This document shows, piece by piece, positions 18,630-30,712 of a DNA stretch of 64,000 nucleotides. The translations under genes were made by a program, and so were the position numbers. The DNA comes from Thalassia testudinum (lineage: Eukaryota; Streptophyta; Magnoliopsida; Alismatales; Hydrocharitaceae), in assembly GCA_037157565.1 (NCBI GenBank), contig JAZHRO010000002.1, positions 79,658,001-79,722,000 on the forward strand. The letters run 5' to 3'. Under the pieces are notes generated by a model. The model was not told the origin of the DNA and did no database searches. It saw only the letters and a list, made by a program, of their open reading frames with translations. Each line of letters starts with the position of its first letter. Position 1 is the stretch's first letter.

Positions 18630-21600
18630 ATAGGGATGCCAGGGCTTCGGGATTGGTGGTGGCAGGTATGGTTTCAGTTTTCGGCAGACTCGTTTACACA
18701 CTTTTTGATTCCGGCGCTACGCACTCGTTTGTCGCAGCTAGTTTCGCAGTTAGTTTGGACCAGGACTATACGCTGTTAGAGAATTCGTTCATAATCAGAG
18801 GTCCGAGTGGTCAGCTGTTTGTGGCTGAGGAGGTGTACACGGGTTGCGAGGTCAGGGTCGGGGGACATAGTCTGCCAGCTGACCTGATTATGATACAGAT
18901 GGAGAACTTTAGCGTAATTCTGGGGATGGACTGGCTGTCCGCTTACCACGCCTTGGTGGATTATTTTGAGAGGAAGATCGACTTCTCCATACCGGAGTTA
19001 CCTTCTTTCGAGTTTCACGGGCAGCCAGTGGACGGAGGCTTTAGGTGCATTTTGGCACTTCGGGCGGCGAGACTTTTGAGCCAGGGGTGTGAGGGCTTCC
19101 TAGCTTGTGTGGTGGCAGAGCCCAGCCCTGTGGCAGACTTCCAGAGCATCCCGGTGGTCAGAGAGTACCCTGACGTGTTCCCAGATGAGTTACCAGGACT
19201 ACCGCCCGAGCGTGAGATCGAGTTTGAGATCTCACTAGTACCAGGGACCAGCCCCATCTCCACCGCGCCATACCGGATGGCACCGCTTGAGCTACGAGAG
19301 CTCAAGTCTCAGTTGCAGGATCTTTTGGAGAAGGGCTTCGTGAGGCCCAGTGCATCTCCCTGGGGAGCCCCAGTACTGTTTGTGAAGAAGAAGGATGGTA
19401 CCCTACGCCTTTGTGTGGACTACCGACAGCTGAATAGGGTCACCATCAAGAACAGATATTCGTTGTTGAGGATCGATGACTTGTTTGACCAGTTGCGGGG
19501 TGCCACGGTGTTCTCAAAGATCGACTTGTGGTCTGGATACCACCAGTTGAGGATCAGGGAGGCAGACGTCTCCATGACAGCTTTCCGCACCCGGTACGGA
19601 CACTACGAGTTTTTGGTCATGTCGTTTGGGCTGACCAATGCCCCCGCTGCTTTCATGGACCTGATGAACCGGGTGTTTAGACCGTACTTGGACCAGTTCG
19701 TGGTGGTATTTATTGATGACGTACTCATCTATTCTCGAGATCAGACGCAGCACGGACAGCACTTGCGGATGGTTCTGGACACACTGAGACGACGTAGGCT
19801 GTACGCCAAATATAGCAAGTGCGAGTTCTGGTTGGGGGAGGTGACCTTCTTAGGCCATGTGATCTCTGGGGATGGCTTGGCGGTGGACCCAGCCAAGGTC
19901 GAGGCAGTGCTCAGGTGGGAGAGACCGCGTTCAGTCACTGAGATTTGCAGTTTCCTGGGACTGGCAGGCTACTACAGACGGTTCATCAGGGGTTTTTCAC
20001 AGATTGCGCGTCCTATGACACAGTTGACCCGGAAGGACGTGCCCTTCACTTGGACAAACGCCTGTAAGGCGTGTTTTCAGGAGCTGAAGGAGAGGTTGAC
20101 TTCGGCTCCCGTGCACACCATCCCTGACAGTAGTGGCGGGTTCGTTGTGTACACGGACGCCTCGTTGCAGGGGTTAGGAGGTGTGCTCATGCAGAGGGGT
20201 CACGTTGTCGCTTACGCTTTGCGGCAACTGAAGCCCCATGAGCATACCTACCCTACCCATGACCTGGAGCTGGCAGCTGTCGTCTTCGCGCTGAAGACCT
20301 GGAGGCACTACTTGTACGGTGAGACCTTCGAGATTTTCACGGATCACAAGAGCCTCGGATACCTTTTTGATCATAAGGAGCTCAACATGAGACAGAGACA
20401 TTGGTTGGAGCTCCTGAAAGACTATGACTGTAGCATTTCCTACCACCCGGGAAAGGCCAACGTAGTGGCTGACGCCTTGAGCCGGAAGGCGCCCGCACAC
20501 TTGGCCAGTTTACTGTTACAGGGTTGAAGCCTTTTGGAGGAGGTGGGCAGTTGGCGACCCCTAGAGTTACGGGGGCACTGTGGGGCAGTGACTGTGACAG
20601 GACAGACTAGGCCAGAACTAATAGACCGCATCATCACAGGACAGATGGACGATCCGTATTTGCACTCCCTACGCGACAGAGTACTGTCAGGAGACCCAGG
20701 GGACTTCTCTTTCACAGACCAGGTACTGCGCCTGAGGGGACGGTTGTGCGTTCCCAGAGACGAGGAGCTGTTGAGAGAGCTCCTGACTGAGGCACACGGT
20801 TCCAGATTCACCATACATCCGGGAAACACGAAGATGTACCACGACTTGAGATGCGAGTTTTGGTGGAGGGGGATGAAGCAGGATGTGGGTGAATTCGTGC
20901 AGCAGTGCTTAGTGTGCCAGCAGGTGAAAGCCGAGAATCAGAGGCCTGTAGGGCCGCTACAGCCGCTTCTAGTGCCAGAGTGGAAGTGGGAGAGCATCAC
21001 CATGGACTTGGTGGTGGGCTTACCTGTTACCCAGCGAGGACACGACGCAGTCTGGGTAATTGTGGATAGACTGACGAAGACGGCACGATTCTTGCCGATC
21101 CAAGTCACTTTGGGACCAGCACAGTTGGCAGAGAGGTATATCCTCGACGTGGTACGACTACACGGAGTTCCGCGGGAGATCGTATCCGACCGGGATACCC
21201 GCTTTACGTCCCAATTTTGGGCTGAGTTTCAGCAGGCCCTAGGGATGCGGTTGAGATTCAGTACAGCCTACCACCCCCAGACGGACGGACAGTCGGAGCG
21301 CACGATACAGACACTTGAGGACCTTTTGCGTGCCTGTGTACTGGACTGGAGGGGCTCTTGGGAGAAGCACCTGCCCCTGGCGGAGTTTGCATACAACAAC
21401 AGCTATCACTCAAGCATCGGCATGGCTCCCTACGAGGCTCTGTATGGACGGAGGTGTACGGCACCCTTGAGTTGGGTTGAGGTGGGGACCAAGTGGGAGG
21501 TTGGCCCCAGGTTGATCCGGCAGAGTCAAGAGGTAGTCGAGCAGATCCACAGGCGACTCCGCACTGTCAGGAGCAGGCAGAAGAGCTACGCGGATTGGAG

Positions 21601-22054
21601 ACGCAGAGAGGTGCAGTTTGAGGTTGGGGACCACGTCTTCCTTCGTGTTTCGCCCATGAAGGGCCTGCAGCGGTTTGGGGTGAGAGGGAAGCTCGCGTCG
21701 AGATTCGTGGGGCCCTTTGAGGTCCTAGAGCGGGTTGGACCCGTTGCTTACAAACTTGCCCTCCCTCCTCAACTTTCTGGTGTGCACGACGTGTTCCATG
21801 TGTCCAACCTCAGGAAGTACGTTGCCGATCCCAATCATGTACTGAGTCACGAGAGCGTCGAGGTGGGCGACGACCTGACCTACCCCAAGCGGCCAGTGCA
21901 GATTCTTGACCGAGCCGTTCGCAGCTTGAGACGAAAGCAAGTACCCTTGGTGAAGGTTTTGTGGAGGAGCCAGCGGTACGAGGAGGCTACCTGGGAGCTT
22001 GAGGCAGCAATGCGGGAGCGGTACCCGGAGCTCTTCGCAGGTACGTCTTTTTGA
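18630..22054 (+). pseudogene. chromovirus pol, element B, one stop
   Basis: One frame holds all of pol. Protease has DSGATHSF at 18707-18730. RT includes [25 protein letters not shown] and FIDD (about 19710). RNase H has VYTDAS, FTDHKSL and [20 protein letters not shown] at 20525-20527, where C has TGG, separates these from integrase. Integrase has the HHCC zinc finger (CLVCQQ), the DDE residues ([21 protein letters not shown]) and a chromodomain-like tail ([16 protein letters not shown]). The chromodomain and motif set place it with Tekay/Del chromoviruses. Only the stop and the upstream frameshift prevent expression. Confidence 0.92.
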
Positions 22055-22123
22055 ATCGGCTTCGATCCTCTTTGAGTTTGTTATGTTTTTACATGTCGTT
22101 CTTTCCCACACCCTGGTTAGCGT

Positions 22124-22143
22124 AAGTTTCGGGGATGAAACTT
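22124..22143 (+). other. hairpin upstream of 3' LTR B
   Basis: AAGTTTCG-GGGA-TGAAACTT: the same 8-bp stem as in A with one G-T wobble pair, ending 18 bases before the 3' LTR. Probably includes the plus-strand primer. Confidence 0.6.
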
Positions 22144-22161
22144 TCTTTGAGTTTGTTTTAT

Positions 22162-24862
22162 TGTTACGAACGCGGCCTCAAGACAGTTTTAAGACGTCTT
22201 GGAAGTGGCCCAGACGTCTGACCAGACGTCTGGAACCCTTTCCAGACGTCTGGTATTTAAATTTTGCGGCGTACGGGGTTGCGTCTACGCGCATGCGAGC
22301 GCAGACCTGCACCCGCCGCTCTCTTCCCTCTTTTTCCCTCTCTCCTCCTGCAGGGCGCAGCGCCTCTCTCTCTCTCCTCGTGCGGCCTTAAAAGGCCCCT
22401 CGCCCTACCCCTCACCCTCATCTCCTCCGTGTCCCTCTTCTTCTTCTCCCAGCCGGTGCGAGAGCGCGAGCGAGCGGCGGCAGCAGCGGCCATGGCAAGT
22501 GTGCGGGAGGAGGTGTTGCGCGAGGGAGGAGACGCTCGACCGTGAGGGCTCGAGCTTGTCGGGGCAGCTAGAGCCGGCCGGTGGGGGAGCAACGGGCGTG
22601 GAGTGTCGCGAAGGGGCTGTTGCAGCTTGAGCAGCAGGCGGACGGGGCGCGGCGCGGCCGTGCGTCGCGAGCGGAGAACAAGTCAAGCTCTGATTCTGGA
22701 AGTTTTTCCAGAATCAGACGTCTGGACTTCCAACCAGATGACGGTGAAGACGTCTGGACGGTAAGATATTTCTACCTTCTTCCTTTTTCACGTGTACGGC
22801 CATGCGGCCGTCCGCCGCGCCTTCGTCTGCGACTCGTCGTACTGAGAACAGGTGTGGGCACGTGCAGGTTCTTCTTGGGAGGGTGCGAGGGCTCGCCATC
22901 CCACGTGAATCGGACGTATGGCCGCATTGCCAGACGATGGGGAGGACTTCCAGACGTCCAGGGTGACCATCGGACGTCTGGGAACTAAGCCAGACGCCCC
23001 CGCAGGCTTCTGGACGTCTGAGGGACTACACAGAACGAAGGTACGCTCTGACCCACATTTTAAGACGTCTGGAAGAGGTTCCAGACGTCTGATTTTGGGC
23101 AGTTTCGTCGTTTTCGACCTGTTTAGGGCCCGTTCGGAGTTCATTTCCCACGTTTCGAGTTGCGTTCTTTCCAGAATAAAATCCTCTACCCGTTTACAGT
23201 AATTATATACCATTCTGAGAAACTCCTTATGTTTTATCCTTGTGTTAGGACCCCGTTCCATTGCAGTCTTGGGGTTCGCGGAGGCACGCGGGATTTCCGT
23301 CCACGCCCCTAGTACTCCCGTTGTAGCTGGTAGAGTAGCTTTTAATTTACTTAATCAAGTTTGTTACAATTGTGGAATAATTAATAGAGTCTAGGGCACT
23401 GCATGAACCCTAGGACTGAGAAACTAGATTGAATGATAGATCCTTGGGTTTTGCATGAAACCTAGGACTGGAAACTAGATTGAATGATAGATCCTAGGGT
23501 ACGTCATGAATCCTAGGACTGGAAAACTAGTGATATGTATATAAATATTGCAGTCTTGGAAAGGTGGAAAGGAAATAATAGCTGTCTGTAAATTGATTTA
23601 ACCACTGCCTGTTATGAAGGAATAAATATGATTGAGAACATGGGTTGTATGAACGTAAAACTGGAACGGTGAAACCTAAATGTGCTGAGTTAAAAGAGCT
23701 GGAACCCTACGAGGAATTAGGAGTAGAACTCCTGGAAAGAGAATGGATGGAATTGAGAAAGAAAGACGTGGAAGTGTGTTGTCTCTGGGGTACGTGGTAC
23801 CAACGAGAGCACACATTACCTCTTAGTGTAGAGGGGAGCTTGCCGCCCTCAGGTTGAGATCGGGGTGGGTTTGGCCACTGTACACCGACTTGCTGGCCCT
23901 TGCGTACGCAGTACCGAGGAGAGCTACTAGTGTAGGGAGAGCACTAGTTACCCCATGGGTCCCGGGGTTCTGCTAGCCTCCTACACCGACTTATTAGGCC
24001 CACTGGGCAAACCAGGGTAGTCAGGCGAGGGTGCGTGGACTGTGGAGGGGTTGGACCCCTGTTATTGAGAGGGCTCTGCCCTATACTGGTTCCGTGCTGT
24101 GCTTTGGGCACACCTGTTAACGGAAATGACTGACCACGTGCTAGTGCGGGGTAGCTACCCGTGTGTTTATCGCGCGTGCCGTAGTCACCGTTACGTATGT
24201 CAGCGACCTTGGGGTGGTTGACTAAGAGTAGGATCACCATGGGGGCCTCTCCCGACCAGGAGAGCACCACGTGTTGCTTCTACTTTTCGGAAAAGACTGC
24301 AATCAAGATCGTTCCCACGTGGAACATTCGAGATCAAGTGAAGGATCTGAGAAATAAATAAATCGTGAAATAATAGAAGGACGTAAATAAAGAAAGTAAA
24401 ATATAATAGCTACTGTACACTCTACTATTTCTTTAGTTTTAGCTGCCACTCTGCTCAGCGTTTCGCTGACGTGTTACACTCGTTACTTTTCAGGACCAGG
24501 TGTTGAGCAGCTAGGGTCAGCGGCTGTAGAGGACGCTGGGCCGAGTAGGGTCCAGTAGAGTTACCGCAGTTCTTTTTGTACCCCTTTTGTTCCACTGTAG
24601 TCAGTAGTTCTGTTACTCTCTGTACTTCTTTATTTGTAGCTTCATGTTATGTTATAATTGTTGTTCTACTGTTGTGGTGGTATATACTGTAGTAGTTCCT
24701 TTTCTTCCTGCTGTATTTTGTTACTGCTAGTTATATTCATGCTGGATGTGGTTTATTTTACTGCTCTTTTGGTTACTTTCTCGTTGGATGACTAGGTCTT
24801 GGGATTAGTAGAGTCAGTCCGGTTCTCGTGTCTCGTAGGGACTCGGGAATCGGGTCGTTACA
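22162..24862 (+). mobile_element. 3' LTR of B, with mini-gene exons
   Basis: 2701 bp, the full-length version of this LTR. Palindrome clusters at 22191-22252, 22718-22760, 22911-23022 and 23063-23093; donor GTAAGATATT at 22761. Mini-gene block 1 is 23249-23329 (81 nt, open; GFAEARG) and block 2 is 24494-24558 (65 nt, GPGVEQLGSAAVEDAGPSR, stop TAG). Being complete and downstream of all coding sequence, this LTR could drive a transcript of its own. Confidence 0.93.
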
Positions 24863-24867
24863 GGGCA

Positions 24868-26075
24868 TAGGTGGCTCTTGGAATGGATGGCTAGGATAGG
24901 ATATGGGGGGTTGTTGGGGATCCTAGGGCTAAGGGTGGTTGGCGCCAACCCAAGGGTTACCTAGGTGGTGGTTATGGGTGGTGGCACCCCTTGAAGTTGT
25001 CGCCAAAATGGGTTCTAGAAGGGGGGCTTAGGTGGTGCCAAGTAGGGTTCTAGAAGGAGGGGTAGGTGGGTGGCTAGGATGGGTTATATGGGTAAGTGTA
25101 GGGTTAGGATGGGGGGATTTTTTGAGGGAATTTTTGGTGCTAAAACAAGGGTAGTTATAGGTGGTTTTGGCACCATTTAGTGGTGTCTTTTGGTGGTAGT
25201 GAGTAGGCTAGGTGGTGGCGCCAAAAGGAGTAGAGTGGAGCTAGCTTAGGTGAGCTTAGGTAGGGCTTAGTTGGTAGAGCTGGCTAAGGAGGGTTTTTAG
25301 GTGGTGGATTGCCAAGGGAGTTGGAGCCTAGCTAAGCTAAGCTAAGTTAAGCTAAGCTAAGCTAGCTTAGCTAGTAGTGGAGTAGACGAGGAGGTATTGG
25401 AGCTAGGGTTTGAAGAGAGGAGTTGAGAAGGAGAAGTCTGGAGCTTGAAATGGAGCTAATAGCTGCTGAAGAGGTTAGCATGGAGCTACTCTAGCTGGCT
25501 TAGCTTGCTAGTTCTTTGCTAGCTTCTAAGCCAAGCTAAAGTGAGCTGGCTGCTGCTGAATTAAGCTGAGGTGAGCTAGGTCTGGTGCTCCTGGGGAGGA
25601 TTGAGCTAGTTGAGGCAGCTAAGGTAGCTTAGCTCAACTAAGTTGAGCTAAGCTGAGTATCCGGGAGCTGGACTTGAGCTTCCTGAGCTGGAATGAATTC
25701 ATCTTCAGCTGGCTAGAGTTGAGTGGAGCTGGATGTATCTGGACCTGAGCTAAGGTGAACTCCAGTCAACTCAGCTGAGCTAGCTTGAGCTCCCTGTGGA
25801 CTAATGGAAGCTGAGATGAGCTAGACTCAGCTAAATTGAGCTGGATCGCAGCTGACCTAAGCTAGGGTGAGCTAAGATGAGCTCTCTTGAGCTACCATTC
25901 AGTTGAGATGAGCTGAATGGAGCTAGGATGAGCTAACCCTAGTTTAGGCAAGCTGAATTCTAGCTATGGTGAGTTGGATCAAGCTGAGTTCCAGTTGGTG
26001 AGAGCTTCTCCTTCACCAGTTGCCTTCCTGAGTGCTAGGTTCTAAGGATCTGACAATCAGTATATCCCTAACACT
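24868..26075 (-). repeat. GAGCTA/AAGCT-rich tract, right part of the Athila-type LTR
   Basis: After the GGGCA duplication the Athila-type LTR continues. From about 25200 to 26000 the sequence is dominated by variants of GAGCTAAGCT, TGAGCTGG and AAGCTAAGCTAAG, with a near-perfect array at 25334-25380. For an LTR on the minus strand this is upstream (U3). The right edge near CCCTAACA (about 26070) is a guess from TG...CA ends. No gene is seen. Confidence 0.4.
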
Positions 26076-27804
26076 CATAAAAACACATTAAAAGGACAAT
26101 AAAAAGTGCAATGCTTGCCTAACCTAATTAATGCCTAAATGCAGCCCAAAAACCTGTTTACGGAGTAAAATCTTAAGATCTAGGTTTGTTTTAATGCATA
26201 AGAATGATGATAAACTGACGTTTATCACACCTCATGCTTATCTTTTACTAGTCTCTTAGCAAAATTTTAATTTTTATAAAACGAAATTTTTGGAAAATCT
26301 AATTTTTTCAACTTTTGAGGAGAAAAAGATCAAGGGACCTTAGTTGATCTAAACACACGAGGCATGGGATTTGTTAAAGATAAACATCAGGATTTATTTT
26401 CGAATCCAAAAATTAGACAAAAACAGGATCAATATATCCTTCAAAAGATTCGCAGATTAACCCCTTGTTAATTCAGATGACTTGAAATTTTTGTTTTTAG
26501 GATTTTTCTGGCTCTTGAATCTGATTCGCAATTTGCAAACCTTTAAAACCTTGTGTCTGTGCTTGTGAAAAGCCAACCTTTGTAAAGGCGTGTTTTTGGT
26601 TTAAAACTTTTTTTTTTGTCCCTCATGCTTATTTCTAGCTTAGTCTTACAACAGATGTGTCGGGATCATCATTCCTGTTACCAATCCTCGAGGGGGCTTT
26701 GGTGTCAGTACTTCGGGATAGCATTGTCCATGACACCACCCAGAAGCTCACAATCTCAAAACACAATGCGGTGTAAAGAGACACTCCAAGCAAACTCAAG
26801 CTCTTGCTCCGATACTATAGGTAGAGCACCATCCAAGACACTTGAGTTACTAAAATGTGCTTTAATGCTCCGTCTAAAGATATGAAATATAGATATGGAG
26901 CAGCGCCGAGGCGGTAACATGTTGACATCGCGTCCTCAAATGAGGCATTTTCCTCCTTCTCGACGGTGGAAACTCAAACCAATGATCTGCTTCAGACTTT
27001 TACTAAGGCCAAACAAGGGGTTTTTCGAATTTTTAGTAGTTTTTATTTTTTGGCTTGTGTGTGAAATTTAATATAGGAAGTTCCACAAGAAATTCAAGTT
27101 TTTGAATAAGAAACTAAGCCAGATACTTTCCATATTACAAAAGAGAATCAAGTCACCTGAATTATCACGAGTTTAGGTGGAATTTTGGAGAAGGATATCT
27201 GATCTAGTTTAAAAAAATAAACCCTAAGATTCTAATGATTAGATCCGTATCCTCATCCTTAGTTTGTTAAAGATTAAATCCCCTTGTACCAAAAGTGAAT
27301 TTTCAATCTTAGTCCCGATTTGAAATTTTTCCTCAAAAAGATTTCAACATTTTTATTTATTTATTTATTATTATTATTTTTGGGTATGCAAGCAGGAAAA
27401 TAAAATGACTAAAGAAAAATGCATGTTTTTAGGTTTTGAAAATCCTAAATCGATCGTCAAAATTTTAAAAACACCCCCATGCTTAAGATATGCTATGTCC
27501 TCATGCATTAGGAGGGAGAATGGATCACCTTAGTGAAGGGTGATCGGGTTTAGGATGGTCAAAACCTGGAAAAAGAAAGGAAAAAGGAAAGCAAGAAAAA
27601 TGATGGGTTACCTCCTATCCAGTGCTATCTTTTATGCCATTGAGCCGGGCATGAAGGTATGCACGGAAGTGGAAAATCATATAAATAATTGGACACTTGG
27701 ATGCCTGCATAACATGTGTCTTCTTCTCGATCCCTAGAAAATTGATTAAAAGAAATATTGGGATCAAAGTTGGATGGAAAATAATAAGTATAGCCCGAGT
27801 CTAG
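26076..27804 (-). mobile_element. 3' untranslated region of an Athila-type element
   Basis: On the minus strand, directly after the end of the gag-protease frame, comes a short non-coding stretch with AAGCATGGGGGTGTTTT (about 27468-27484), the type of block that follows the last gene of Athila elements. The remainder to 26076 is AT-rich with no reading frame I recognise. RT, RNase H and integrase, which should lie between protease and this region, are missing. Confidence 0.4.
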
Positions 27805-29046
27805 TTAGGGTTTTACATTGGGTTGGAGGCCAAGCTCGGGTAGGTCTGGTGGTAGGTCCATGGGAAAGGGGTCAGGGAAGGGATGGGGAGGATTTGGTGA
27901 AGTTAGTGTGGAAAGGTGGGGTGATGGAAGAGTGGGTGGGTCAAGGTAATCAGGGGGTTCATCAGGAAGGGTTTTTTGGTCAAGACAAGTTTCCAAATCA
28001 TAGATTTCGCCGACCACTGATTCTGAATCAGATTCTTCAAAAAGATTGTGGTCAGTAAGGGTATCTATCAACATTGTCTCCTCCACCATATTGGAAATTT
28101 TAGTATCTGAGTAATCAAAAAAATTATCATCATGGAATTTCTTGGAGGATCTAAAAATATCTAGAGTGATAGTTTGGCCTGGGTAGGTGATATCCATTTT
28201 GCCTGTGTGGCAATTGATATTTGCCTTTGCAGTGGCCAAAAAGGGTCTTCCAAGGATTATTGGGGCATTCAATAAAGATTCGAGTGCCTCAATGTCAAGG
28301 ACCAGAAAGTCGGCGGGGAAGACACAATTCTGGACCTTAACCAAAACATCCTCAACAATCTCACGAGGTTTAATTGTAGATCGGTCGGCTAATTGCTGGG
28401 TAACCTCGATGGGTTTTAATTCACCGATCTAAAACTTTTCAAATAAAATCGTGGGAATGATATTAACTGAGGCACCAAGATCAAGGAGGGTGCGATCAAA
28501 TGTAGTATCATCAATAATCACTGAAATTAATGGCGCCCCCAGATCTTTCATCTTAGGAGGCAACTTGCTCTGTATGGCAGAGCTTATTGTCTATGAAAGA
28601 TGTACCTGTCCTAGATTTTTGGCTTGCCTTTTTGGAGTACAGATCTCCTTCAAAAATTTTGCATAGGCAGGTATATATTTGATGGCCTCTAGGAGATGAA
28701 TATTGATTTGAACTTGCCCAAATAGATCCATGAGTTCTTCTGTGGTAGGCTCAGATTTCTTTTTTCTATTTGTGGTGGGGTGGAGAGCTTGTGGAAAAGG
28801 GATAGGAGAGTCAATTTGCACAAGGATGGGGATTTCATCAAGTTTTTGTGAAGGCCCGGGATCAGTGGTAGTTTTCCCACTCAACATAACTGCATGTGCA
28901 GTCGGATTATTATTTGGAGGAGGTGGGGGGACCTGTGGTTGTGGAAACCTTGGAGGCTGCTGAGGTGGTGGATTAGTAGGAGGTTGATTCGGGTAGTGTG
29001 GATTTTTGCCCGGATATTGGTTCCTTTGGTGATTAGGGTTGGACAT
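27805..29046 (-). pseudogene. Athila-type gag C-terminus and protease
   Basis: Minus strand. Positions 29046-28591 encode a Pro/Asn-rich Gag tail followed by LMDLFGQVQINIHLLEAIK and YAKFLKEICT, the conserved end of Athila Gag. After a break the protease follows: a DLGASVNIIP active site (about 28475), a TAG soon after, then LADRST, FPADFLVLD and APIILGRPFLATAKA (to about 28225), running on to 27805 in an acidic, Pro-rich tail. The Gag N-terminus is cut off at 29046 by the copia fragment. It is Ty3/gypsy, non-chromovirus lineage, and not related to A-D. Non-functional. Confidence 0.75.
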
Positions 29047-29049
29047 GTT

Positions 29050-30712
29050 TGATTTAATGAAATTATCCCAACTTTAAGTCAAGAAAACACACTTGAAGAT
29101 GATGAAGATGATGAAGAACCTTTCCTTGATGTTTCTAACATCAAAGAGAGCAACGTTCATAATCTTCTTAAAGAATGGTCATTTAATAAAGACCACTTAA
29201 ATGAATTGGTAATTAGGGAGGTAAATGACAAAGTTAAAACATGTTACAATCAATTAATAACTTTGCTCTCAATGCTTTTGTTTCTTAAGTAAAACCCAAA
29301 AGTGTTCAAGAAGCTTTAACCAATGAATCATGGGTTTTGGCAATGCAAGAGGGATTAATTCAGTTTGAAAGAAACTAAGTATGCGACTTGGTTCCTAAAC
29401 CTAAGAATTTTTCATTAATTGGGACTAAATGGGTTTCCAGAAATAAAATAAACAAAAGTGGGGAAGTAATAAGGAATAAAGCTCAACTGGTTGCACAACA
29501 TTATAACCAATAAGAAGGAATTGATTATGATGTGACTTATGCACTGGTTGCAAGACTTGAGTCAATTTGATTGCCTTTAGCATATTTGCATCTCACTTAG
29601 GTTTGAAGTTTTATCAAATGGATGTAAAATCAACATTCTTGAATGGATTTATAAAAGAATTATATGTTAAGCAACCCCCTAGGTTTATAAATTCTGGATT
29701 ATCAAATTACGTGTATAAGCTTAAAAAGGCCTTATATGGACTTAAACAAGCACCTAGGACTTGGTACGAAAATTTCTGAGATTATTTGATTAAATCTGAT
29801 TTTTTTATCAGAAAAGTTGATTCTACTTTGTCTATTAAGAAAGAACCTTCTAATTTATTGGTTATACAAATTTATGTTAATGACATTATTTTTGGATCTA
29901 CTAAACATCTATGTCAAGAATTTATAAAGGTTATGCAAGTAGAATTTGAAATGAGTTTTATAGGAGAACTCAAGTACTTTCTAGGTCTCTAAATTCATTA
30001 AATGAAGGATAGAATCTTCATGATATGCTAAAGAAATTTGGAATGGAGAGCTTTACAGGAAAGAAAACTTCGATGGGTACGTATATAAGTCTTGACTTGG
30101 ACGAAAAAGGTAAAAAAGTTGATTAGATTAAATATCGAGTATGATTGGTTCTTTACTTTATTTGATAGTAAGTAGGCCTAATGTAATGCTTGTTACATGT
30201 TTTTGTGCATGATTTTAAGTTTCACTTAGAGATTCACACTTGAATGCAGTTAAGAGAATCTTTAGATGTTTGAAATCCTCTAGTGATTATAGTTTATTTT
30301 ATCCACGTAGTCCGACTCTTGAACTTTCTACATTTAGTAATGACGACCATGAAAGAAGCAAAATTGATCAAAAAAGTATAAGCAGAACATGTCAATTTTT
30401 GAGAAATGCACTTGTCTCTTAGTTTTCTAAGAACAAAATGATGTTGCCCTTTCCACTATTAAGGCAGAATATATTTCGACTACCTTAGCATATTCACAAG
30501 TGTTGTGGATAAAACAAACTTTATATGACACAGGATTAAATTTTAAGAAAATTAGGATCCTTTGTGATAACACTAGTATAATAAACTTATCTAAGAATTT
30601 CGTACATCATTTTAGGGACAAAACACATGATGTACACCATCATTTCCTTAGGGACAATGTTTCAAAAGGAGAAGTTAGTTTAGAATTCGTTAATACACAA
30701 GAAATTAGATAG
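29050..30712 (+). pseudogene. SIRE-like copia RT-RNase H fragment
   Basis: Several frames together give the end of the linker, then [22 protein letters not shown] and [18 protein letters not shown] (29610-29775), and IQIYVNDIIFGS (29866-29900), where the catalytic YVDD has become YVND. GELKYFLGL follows. RNase H is represented by ILCDNTSIINLSKN and HHFLRDNVSKGEVSLEFVNT (30558-30705). It stops there without the usual C-terminus. Same strand and family as the gag-protease at 821-2783, but integrase is missing between them. Confidence 0.8.

Larger units (their letters stand above)
14745..24862 (+). mobile_element. chromovirus B (Ty3/gypsy, Tekay/Del-like), full-length
   Basis: Two LTRs (14745-17129 and 22162-24862), each TGTTACGAAC...GTCGTTACA, enclose primer site, gag, pol and chromodomain. 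Perfect 5-bp target duplications GGGCA flank it (14740-14744, 24863-24867). Only three in-frame stops and one 1-nt frameshift break its two long frames, so it is the youngest complete element here, though already inactive. The two LTRs differ visibly by scattered transitions, and the 5' LTR lacks 316 bp net. Confidence 0.95.

Noticed and set aside
22911..23093. CRISPR-like spaced short repeats
   Set aside because: The AGACGTCT motifs are palindromic, 8-12 bp, irregularly spaced, and sit in plant LTRs; no cas genes and no uniform spacers.
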